DNA of 6,824 nt from NCBI GenBank assembly GCA_031262635.1, contig JAISHN010000002.1, positions 1 to 6,824 of the forward strand. The letters are read 5' to 3'. The notes beneath the pieces are model-generated. The model was given only the letters and a program-made list of their open reading frames with translations, ran no database searches and was not told the DNA's origin. Position numbers and translations under genes: made by a program. Shown piece after piece: positions 1 to 3,933 of the stretch. Each line of letters begins with the position of its first letter. The first letter of the stretch is position 1. This stretch comes from Holosporaceae bacterium. Its GTDB lineage: Bacteria; Pseudomonadota; Alphaproteobacteria; UBA3830.

Positions 1-4
1 ACGC

Positions 5-120
5 CTTTTTACGTCATCGCGAGGAGGACGCAGTCCGACGCGGCGATCCAGAATTTATACTGGTTTCTCCGCATTTCTGGCGCGCTTCGAGCTTCGCTTC
101 TCGCAATGACGTAAAAAAAG
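5..120. repeat. Large imperfect palindrome, REP-like intergenic repeat
   Basis: The two ends are near-perfect inverted copies. The left arm starts CTTTTTACGTCATCGCGAGG, and the right arm read in reverse starts CTTTTTTTACGTCATTGCGA. Complementarity continues with gaps toward a centre near 50-65, where CCAGAA on the left faces TTTCTGG on the right. T-rich left and A-rich right flanks mean a transcript from either strand would form a long hairpin next to a U-run, so it could act as a bidirectional terminator. Arms of the type GTCATTGCGAGAAGCGAAG are typical of dispersed intergenic palindromes in many proteobacteria. The family assignment is by resemblance only. Confidence 0.7.
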
Positions 121-256
121 AAAGTCGACTACAACAAGCTAGTAATTCATAATTCCCTTCGACCATAATGCGGTTTCTAATCCTTTAGGCGGGTTTGAAA
201 TGCTCATCTGTCCATAAAACTCCTCGTCTTCTATAAATTTAATCTATACCAGGTTC
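121..256. other. Non-coding spacer with possible coding debris
   Basis: I see no complete gene, tRNA or clear promoter here. On the minus strand, 243 down to 139 is open for 34 codons ending in TAG. It reads IKFIEDEEFYGQ, then MSISNPPKGL, and ends in SKGIMNY. The sense-like composition suggests the 3' remnant of a gene whose upstream part was lost where the inverted-repeat element begins (about 256). A GAGGAG stretch lies 12 nt before the internal ATG (207), so a 22-aa peptide is also formally possible. I do not recognise the protein, and chance opening of so short a frame cannot be excluded. Confidence 0.3.
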
Positions 257-478
257 TGTTAGGAAAAATGTGATGAGCAGTATGAGGCTATTTTTGTTGA
301 AACAAGAGGTTTATACTCCGCAATAAGTCGTTGCTAGGCGCGTGAATTCGCGAAGCTTCTTCCTTCTCCGTCATCCTCGAGGCCGCAGGCCGAAGGATCC
401 ATACGCTTTTTCGTCTGGATCCTTCGCTTCGCTCAGGATGACGGAAAGGAACGACGAACAAAATTTTTCCTAACACAG
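256..478. mobile_element. Putative MITE or decayed IS remnant with 13-bp inverted ends
   Basis: TGTTAGGAAAAAT at 257-269 is repeated exactly in inverted orientation at 463-475, with partial matching just outside. The bounded unit is about 220 bp, holds no intact gene, and contains the REP-like palindrome at 368-444. On the minus strand near the left end, REFTRLATTYCGV is followed by a stop and then a hydrophobic SLILLITFFLT. This faintly resembles the C-terminal part of IS5-type DDE transposases (RxATRYDK...), but the match is too weak to assign a family. A 61-aa-scale minus-strand open frame across the unit contains HPERSEGS and AASRMT, the usual translation of such palindromes, and is not taken as a gene. 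No target-site duplication is evident. Confidence 0.45.
368..444. repeat. REP-like palindrome inside the inverted-repeat element
   Basis: The left arm, starting CCGTCATCCTCGAGGCCGCA, is the imperfect inverted copy of the right arm, ending GCTCAGGATGACGG. The inner parts CGAAGGATCCA and TGGATCCTTCG pair perfectly around a loop of about 14 nt. The reverse of the right arm (CCGTCATCCTGAGCGAAGCG) is a very common dispersed bacterial palindrome arm. It shares the GTCAT and GCGAAG signature with the repeat at 5-120 and the half-copy at 2588-2613, so one repeat family seems to occupy several spacers here. Confidence 0.7.
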
Positions 479-487
479 CTAAATCGC

Positions 488-516
488 TTGACTTTTTTCG
501 ACGTTATCAATATAAA
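488..516 (+). promoter_or_regulatory. Sigma70-type promoter of rpmH-rnpA-yidD
   Basis: TTGACT (488-493) and TATAAA (511-516) are separated by exactly 17 bp, close to the housekeeping consensus TTGACA-N17-TATAAT. Transcription would begin near 523, giving a leader of about 25 nt before the rpmH Shine-Dalgarno. It is the strongest promoter-like signal in the window and fits the high expression needed for ribosomal protein L34. The -35 box begins only about 8-12 bp after the right end of the inverted-repeat element. Confidence 0.8.
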
Positions 517-538
517 ACGCAGGCAATATTTGAACGGC

Positions 539-544
539 GGAGGG
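539..544 (+). promoter_or_regulatory. Shine-Dalgarno of rpmH
   Basis: GGAGGG lies 4 nt before the rpmH ATG at 549. It is a strong match to the anti-SD and fixes the start of this small gene. Confidence 0.8.
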
Positions 545-548
545 AAAT

Positions 549-680
549 ATGGCTAAGCCTACTTACAATCCAAGCAAACTAATTCGCAAACGCAGACACG
601 GCTTTAGATCCAGAACAGCCGCCGGCGGTCATGTCTTAAAAGCGAGAAGAGCAAAAGGGCGCCTTCGTTTGTCCGCATAG
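549..680 (+). CDS. rpmH: 50S ribosomal protein L34
   Basis: This 43-residue protein of the large ribosomal subunit was read directly from the sequence. It begins MAKPTYNPSKLIRKRRHGFR and ends KARRAKGRLRLSA. The PSKL-RKRRHGFR core and the basic C-terminal ARRAKGR-RLSA tail are diagnostic of L34, and the length is normal (family about 44-46). The N-terminus has MAKPTY where most relatives have MKRTYQ. The ATG at 549 follows a strong GGAGGG site and a near-consensus promoter. It is the first gene of an apparent operon: rnpA starts 6 nt after its TAG stop, the arrangement conserved across most bacteria. Confidence 0.97.
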   Translation: MAKPTYNPSKLIRKRRHGFRSRTAAGGHVLKARRAKGRLRLSA

Positions 681-686
681 TTTCCG

Positions 687-1043
687 TTGAAAAAAGAATT
701 CAGAATCAAAAAAAGAAGAGATTTTGTAAAAGTTTCAAAGTCTGGTTTTTATTTTCGAACAAGCTCGTTAGTCGTTTGTTGCGGTTTGAATGGGCTTGAA
801 ACTTACAGAGTCGGCTTTACCGCGTCTAAAAGAGTCGGAAACGCGGTCGTTAGAAATCGATGCAAAAGAAGAATGCGAGCCGCCGCCGATATTGTTTTCG
901 ACGAAGCCGGATTAGCGGGCGTAGACTACGTTATGATAGCGAAAAAATCCGCTTTCAATGTAAAATGGGACGTTTTGTTAAAAGAAACCGCTTCCGCCGC
1001 GCGTTTTTTAAATGATAAAATAAAAAAATGCGGAAGTTTTTGA
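687..1043 (+). CDS. rnpA: Ribonuclease P protein component
   Basis: This is the protein subunit that binds the RNase P RNA and helps it cleave 5' leaders from precursor tRNAs in the cytoplasm. The 118-aa basic protein has the family signatures. The N-terminal FRIKKRRDFVKV (residues 5-16) is followed by a central strand, and the RNR motif lies in KRVGNAVVRNRCKRRMR (residues 48-64, RNR at 56-58). Length is typical (110-130). The start is TTG at 687. In-frame TAG, which is also the rpmH stop, lies 9 nt upstream, so no earlier start exists, and this one gives the expected N-terminus. No good Shine-Dalgarno precedes it, so translation probably depends on coupling to rpmH. The 3' end overlaps yidD by 16 nt. 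Confidence 0.96.
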   Translation: MKKEFRIKKRRDFVKVSKSGFYFRTSSLVVCCGLNGLETYRVGFTASKRVGNAVVRNRCKRRMRAAADIVFDEAGLAGVDYVMIAKKSAFNVKWDVLLKETASAARFLNDKIKKCGSF

Positions 1044-1234
1044 TTCTTTCAATTCGCGCGTACCAAAAAACAATATCGCCTTATCTAAGACCGCGATGCA
1101 AATTTTACCCGACATGTTCGGAATACGCGATATTGGCGATAAAATCTCGCGGAGTTTTTATCGGCGTTTTTAAGACGATTTTCAGACTGCTAAGATGTAA
1201 TCCGCTTTCCAAAGGCGGCGTTGATTGGCCGTAG
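1028..1234 (+). CDS. yidD: Membrane protein insertion efficiency factor YidD
   Basis: YidD is a small membrane-associated protein that assists YidC-dependent insertion of inner-membrane proteins. The 68-aa product shows the family pattern: an amphipathic N-terminal helix (IRAYQKTISPYL), then CKFYPTCSEYA with Cys24 and Cys30, and the C-terminal RCNPLSKGGVDWP with Cys57. The three conserved cysteines and SPYL, PTCSEYA and GG-D motifs are all present. Length is at the short end of the family (70-100), with almost nothing after VDWP. The ATG overlaps the end of rnpA by 16 nt, so the two are probably coupled. yidC, the usual next gene, does not follow; convergent hslV ends 23 nt away. I see no strong terminator in that gap. 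Confidence 0.95.
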   Translation: MRKFLILSIRAYQKTISPYLRPRCKFYPTCSEYAILAIKSRGVFIGVFKTIFRLLRCNPLSKGGVDWP

Positions 1235-1257
1235 AAAGCTTGTTTCCATTAAGCGGA

Positions 1258-1794
1258 CTAAATCGCAATTTTCTCTAGGATAATAGAGCAGTTAGTGTAT
1301 ATGCACAAATCGCCGGCGATTTTCATTGATCTTCTAGCGATTTCCTCCGCTGAAAGATCCTGATCTATCAAAGCCCTAGCGGCGGCGAGGGCAAAGTTTC
1401 CGCCGGATCCTATGCCGATAATTCCATCCTGCGGTTCCAATACGTCGCCGACTCCCGTAAGAACTAGCGAGACGTTTTTATCGACGACGGCCATCATTGC
1501 TTCTAATTTTCTGAGATATTTGTCCGTTCTCCAATCTTTCGCCAATTCGACGCACGCTCTTTGCAATTGTCCCGGGTATTGATCCAATTTTGATTCCAAT
1601 CTTTCGAATAAAGTAAAAGCGTCGGCGGTCGCTCCGGCGAATCCGACGAGAACGTCGCCGGACGCGAGAAATCTGACTTTGCGAGCGTTCGCTTTTACGA
1701 TCGTATTCCCCATCGTAACCTGTCCGTCTCCGGCGATTACTACCTGATCGCCTTTTCTAACCGAAAGAATCGTCGTTCCCATCCACGTCGTCAT
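1258..1794 (-). CDS. hslV: ATP-dependent protease subunit HslV (ClpQ)
   Basis: HslV is the Ntn-hydrolase peptidase of the two-component HslUV (ClpYQ) protease; a double hexameric ring degrades proteins unfolded by HslU in the cytoplasm. The 178-aa precursor has a six-residue prosegment (MTTWMG) before catalytic Thr7 in TTILSVRKG. In mature numbering Asp17 (AGDG) and Lys33 (ARKV) of the proteasome-type active site are present, as is the Ser of IGSGG (precursor 130). The AVELAKDWRTD-type motif appears as VELAKDWRTDKYLRKLEA, and CIYTN lies near the C-terminus. Length matches the family. The ATG is preceded by GGAG at 8 nt and overlaps the upstream tlpA-like stop by 4 nt (ATGA), so the two are coupled. 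hslU, normally directly downstream, is not here: the next gene is convergent yidD. Confidence 0.96.
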   Translation of the reverse strand: MTTWMGTTILSVRKGDQVVIAGDGQVTMGNTIVKANARKVRFLASGDVLVGFAGATADAFTLFERLESKLDQYPGQLQRACVELAKDWRTDKYLRKLEAMMAVVDKNVSLVLTGVGDVLEPQDGIIGIGSGGNFALAAARALIDQDLSAEEIARRSMKIAGDLCIYTNCSIILEKIAI

Positions 1795-2381
1795 GATTTT
1801 TTCTCCGCTAGATTTTTTATGAAATTAACGAATTTAGGCGAATTATAATTCGCCGCGCCTAGATATCCCCAAACGGGACTTCCGTTTTTATCGAAGACTA
1901 AGCAAGCGGGAACGCCGCGAACGACTCCGCCTCGCATTATCTCGGGAGATACTGAGCGATATGCGTCCAATAATTGGACGTTGCGAGATTTGTAGTAGAT
2001 TTTAAGCGCGTTTATCGACTCGTCGCCGATATTCAAAGCGATTATTTTAACGTTCTTTGTTTTTTGTAGTTTTTCGACCAGAAAATCGAAATCTTGAAGA
2101 ACGCTCGGACAATTTGAACACCACGTTGTGAAAAGCGCGATTATGACGACGTTTCCTTTTAGATCTTTAATTTTAAATTTTTCCCCATTCTCGTTTTCTA
2201 TTTCATAGTCGAATGATTCTCCGCCTGGAATATATCCAGGGTCTTGGACGAAAGGAAAATCTTCTTCAATACGCTCCGCTTTCGGCTTAGACGCGTAGCC
2301 GACTAAGTTGCCGAAAATAAAAGCTACCGATAAGGCCAAACATCTTATATATTTTCCGCGGTTAGATTGAGAAAACGACAT
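1791..2381 (-). CDS. tlpA: TlpA-like membrane-anchored thiol:disulfide oxidoreductase
   Basis: This 196-aa protein has a short basic N-terminus and one hydrophobic segment (about residues 14-30, CLALSVAFIFGNLVGY), fitting an uncleaved anchor or signal peptide that places it in the periplasm. A thioredoxin fold of the TlpA/ResA type follows. The strand VVIIALF precedes the redox motif TTWCSNCPS (Cys88, Cys91), and the cis-proline appears in VRGVPACLVFD (Pro158). TlpA-family proteins usually reduce periplasmic disulfides, for example in cytochrome c or copper-centre maturation; the substrate here is unknown. The ATG at 2381 has AAAGGG about 9 nt upstream, lying inside divergent lptM. It is probably cotranscribed with hslV. 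In many alphaproteobacteria tlpA sits beside argH-lptM-lysA, which supports the name. Confidence 0.82.
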   Translation of the reverse strand: MSFSQSNRGKYIRCLALSVAFIFGNLVGYASKPKAERIEEDFPFVQDPGYIPGGESFDYEIENENGEKFKIKDLKGNVVIIALFTTWCSNCPSVLQDFDFLVEKLQKTKNVKIIALNIGDESINALKIYYKSRNVQLLDAYRSVSPEIMRGGVVRGVPACLVFDKNGSPVWGYLGAANYNSPKFVNFIKNLAEKKS

Positions 2382-2523
2382 GAAAAAAGCCCTTTTATTC
2401 TGCTTTGTTTGTCTGTCTCTAGCTTCCTGCGGAAGAAGAGGGTCGCTGGAACCTTGCGGACAAGAAGACGCTCCTTATCCCAGGCAATACCCCGCTCCAG
2501 AGTCAAACTTCGCGGAAGTATAA
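2380..2523 (+). CDS. lptM: Small outer-membrane lipoprotein, LptM (YifL) family
   Basis: This 47-aa product was read directly from the sequence. MKKALLFCFVCLSLASC is a lipoprotein signal peptide with lipobox LASC and modifiable Cys17. The mature part begins CGRRGSLEP and continues to APYPRQYPAPE. The CG[KR][KR]G-LEP opening and YPR-YP segment are those of LptM, called YifL in E. coli, which helps LptD reach its native disulfide-bonded state in the LptDE LPS translocon. Oddities are Ser instead of Pro in the usual GPL, and an extra Cys26 in the mature chain. The ATG shares bases with the divergent tlpA start, so there is no spacer for a promoter; any promoter must lie inside tlpA (TATATT at 2348-2353 is a weak -10 candidate). 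argH and lysA, its usual neighbours, are absent. Confidence 0.8.
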   Translation: MKKALLFCFVCLSLASCGRRGSLEPCGQEDAPYPRQYPAPESNFAEV

Positions 2524-2587
2524 GGGAATCGCCGCTAGAAGTCTAACGAGAATGCGCGATAAGGCCGAATCAATGCCCTGCGCTTTG

Positions 2588-2613
2588 CCGTTATTCTTGC
2601 GAGCGTAGCGAAG
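2588..2613. repeat. Half-copy of a REP-like repeat
   Basis: CCGTTATTCTTGCGAGCGTA, continuing GCGAAG, resembles one arm of the palindromes at 5-120 and 368-444 (CCGTCATCCTGAGCGAAGCG type). No full matching second arm is present, so it looks like a decayed copy left in the lptM-holA spacer. Confidence 0.45.
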
Positions 2614-2619
2614 ACGACG

Positions 2620-2648
2620 AGAAGACGAGTCGAGTCTTCTTTGCTTTA
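2620..2648 (+). terminator. Possible terminator after lptM
   Basis: AGAAGAC (2620-2626) and GTCTTCT (2634-2640) form a perfect 7-bp stem with a 7-nt loop, followed by TTGCTTT. The U-tract is interrupted and the stem only moderately GC-rich, so efficiency is uncertain. It lies between convergent lptM and holA and overlaps the holA stop region. On the minus strand no U-run follows the stem. Confidence 0.4.
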
Positions 2649-3434
2649 TCCGAATTCTTGATTTATTCCGCCGTAGACGTAGCCTTTGCTTAATTCTCGT
2701 CCGAATTTTTGGTTTAGCTCGGCTTTTATCAAATTGCGGATCGTGTTTTTATTAGATACGTCTATTTTTAAAAAATTCGAAGGTTTCGCGATTCGATTTT
2801 TTACGGCGGTTTGGAGTAATAATCTGATAAGCGGAATTATATCAAGTCCGTTCAAAAACGATCGTTTATGCGCGGAGTAATTTTTTAAGTCGTCGAGAGC
2901 GTCGCCGTCAAGCAGAAGCGCAATTTTTTTAAATACTGAAAGCGGCTCTTCGTCGGAGTCCAATAGGATTTTCACTATTTCCTCGCGGACGGCGCGAGGA
3001 GCGTTTGGAAAAAACATCGCCGCGAAAGATCGCAGCGTTAGCTCGTTGTTAAAAGACGCGATCGCCGTCGCATTTCCGGCGTTTATGAAGTAATCGGTAA
3101 TTTTTTTGCATTTTAAATAATTTCCGCTCTCCAATATAAAAACGCGATTTTTTTCATTGAAAAACTTCTCGACGCTTTCTAAATGGCTGTCTTCGACGTT
3201 TCTTATGTGAAAGCAATCAAGGCCGGTTGCGAATAGGTCGCATTGTCCGTTTATGATTTTCAAGCTTTCGGAAACGGAGCAAAAATACCGCGTTACTTCG
3301 TAGGATTTTTTTCGCAATTCGTCTTGCACGTATTCGCAAAACGCTTCGAACGTCTTTTTGTAGTTTCCGTACAGATAAAAAACCGAACCGGCGTTTATAT
3401 GGCTCGGAGTTATATTTTTAAATTCCGCTTTCAT
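2646..3434 (-). CDS. holA: DNA polymerase III delta subunit (HolA-like), short and divergent
   Basis: HolA is the clamp-loader subunit that opens the beta sliding clamp during replication. The assignment rests on position (third gene of leuS-lptE-holA) and family-like features in 262 aa. SVFYLYGNYKKTF near residues 17-29 matches the opening strand and degenerate P-loop (VFLLYG). RVFILESGNYLKCKKITDYF corresponds to the typical V-IEAG-LKKSSKLRK region that ends domain I. A helical middle (residues about 125-190) and LDIIPLIRLLLQTAVKNR resemble domain II and the start of the collar. Usual length is about 330-345, so the C-terminal collar domain seems shortened. The ATG overlaps the lptE 3' end by 17 nt, and AAAGGTG lies about 10 nt upstream. 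The sequence is weakly conserved; an unrelated protein is less likely but possible. Confidence 0.72.
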   Translation of the reverse strand: MKAEFKNITPSHINAGSVFYLYGNYKKTFEAFCEYVQDELRKKSYEVTRYFCSVSESLKIINGQCDLFATGLDCFHIRNVEDSHLESVEKFFNEKNRVFILESGNYLKCKKITDYFINAGNATAIASFNNELTLRSFAAMFFPNAPRAVREEIVKILLDSDEEPLSVFKKIALLLDGDALDDLKNYSAHKRSFLNGLDIIPLIRLLLQTAVKNRIAKPSNFLKIDVSNKNTIRNLIKAELNQKFGRELSKGYVYGGINQEFG

Positions 3435-3933
3435 GCGTCATGAACACCTTTACGCTTTCGACGATTCTCTCAGCCAGCTCTCTCAACGCGGCTTTGTTAT
3501 TGCGGCCGTACAAAGAAAGGATTACTTCTCCCTGCGCGTTTGCGACGTTGCTTCCGAACGATACGGAAACGGTTCGCTGGAAAACGACCGCGCCTTTTTC
3601 GTCTTTCAAAACTACGTCCGCGGAATATGTCGAGCGAATTCGTTTCGCGGTTCCGTCGGTCGCGTAGGCGAAGGGTTTTTCAACGTAAGTTAATTCGATT
3701 TTTAGACGATATTTCCGACCGGCAAAATCGAGGTCTCTTAAAGAATCCTGGATAAATCCTCGCAATTCTTGCCCGCTTCGCTCGGAAATTACGTCGACTT
3801 CTATATTTGGATTTCCACGCGACCCCGCGCAGCTAGAGCAGCCCTCGACCTTATAGTCGTCGTACAGCGGTTTTACGGAACAACCGACGCAGAGTAAGAA
3901 AACGACTGCTTTTAACTCTATTTTACACGACAA
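3418..3933 (-). CDS. lptE: LPS-assembly lipoprotein LptE
   Basis: LptE is the outer-membrane lipoprotein that plugs the LptD barrel and is needed to place LPS on the cell surface. The 171-aa product starts with a signal peptide ending LLCVGC, Cys18 being the lipidation site, followed by SVKPLYDD, the counterpart of the GFRPLY motif of alphaproteobacterial LptE. A two-layer alpha/beta body follows: LRGFIQDSL helix, YRLKIELTYVEKPFA, RIRSTYSADVVLKDEKGAVVF strands, and a terminal helix from about ALRELAERIVESVKVF. The lipobox has Cys instead of Leu at -3. A CSSC pair (Cys32, Cys35) in the mature N-terminus is unusual. The start is TTG at 3933, preceded by AAGGAAGAG; it overlaps the leuS end by 11 nt, and its 3' end overlaps holA by 17 nt, so expression is probably coupled. 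Confidence 0.85.
   Translation of the reverse strand: MSCKIELKAVVFLLCVGCSVKPLYDDYKVEGCSSCAGSRGNPNIEVDVISERSGQELRGFIQDSLRDLDFAGRKYRLKIELTYVEKPFAYATDGTAKRIRSTYSADVVLKDEKGAVVFQRTVSVSFGSNVANAQGEVILSLYGRNNKAALRELAERIVESVKVFMTHESGI

Noticed and set aside
288..476. 62-aa minus-strand open frame spanning the inverted-repeat element
   Set aside because: It reads HPERSEGS and AASRMT, the well-known artefact of translating REP-like palindromes, and lacks a Shine-Dalgarno; not a gene.
481..548. Possible replication origin or DnaA boxes near rpmH
   Set aside because: rpmH is often near oriC, but I found no clusters of TTATCCACA-like boxes; TTATCAATA here is too divergent.
1190..1257. Bidirectional terminator between yidD and hslV
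   Set aside because: CCGCTTTCCAAAGGCGG could fold, but it lies inside yidD, has a bulge and is not followed by a T-run on either strand.
2509..2650. Minus-strand open frame through the lptM-holA spacer (contains RYARKNNGKAQG)
   Set aside because: It has no start codon with a ribosome-binding site, overlaps the holA stop and lptM, and its protein-like look derives from the REP-like arm.
3433..3755. Several + strand frames opposite lptE
   Set aside because: They are antisense shadows of a well-supported gene, with arginine-rich or atypical composition and no initiation signals.
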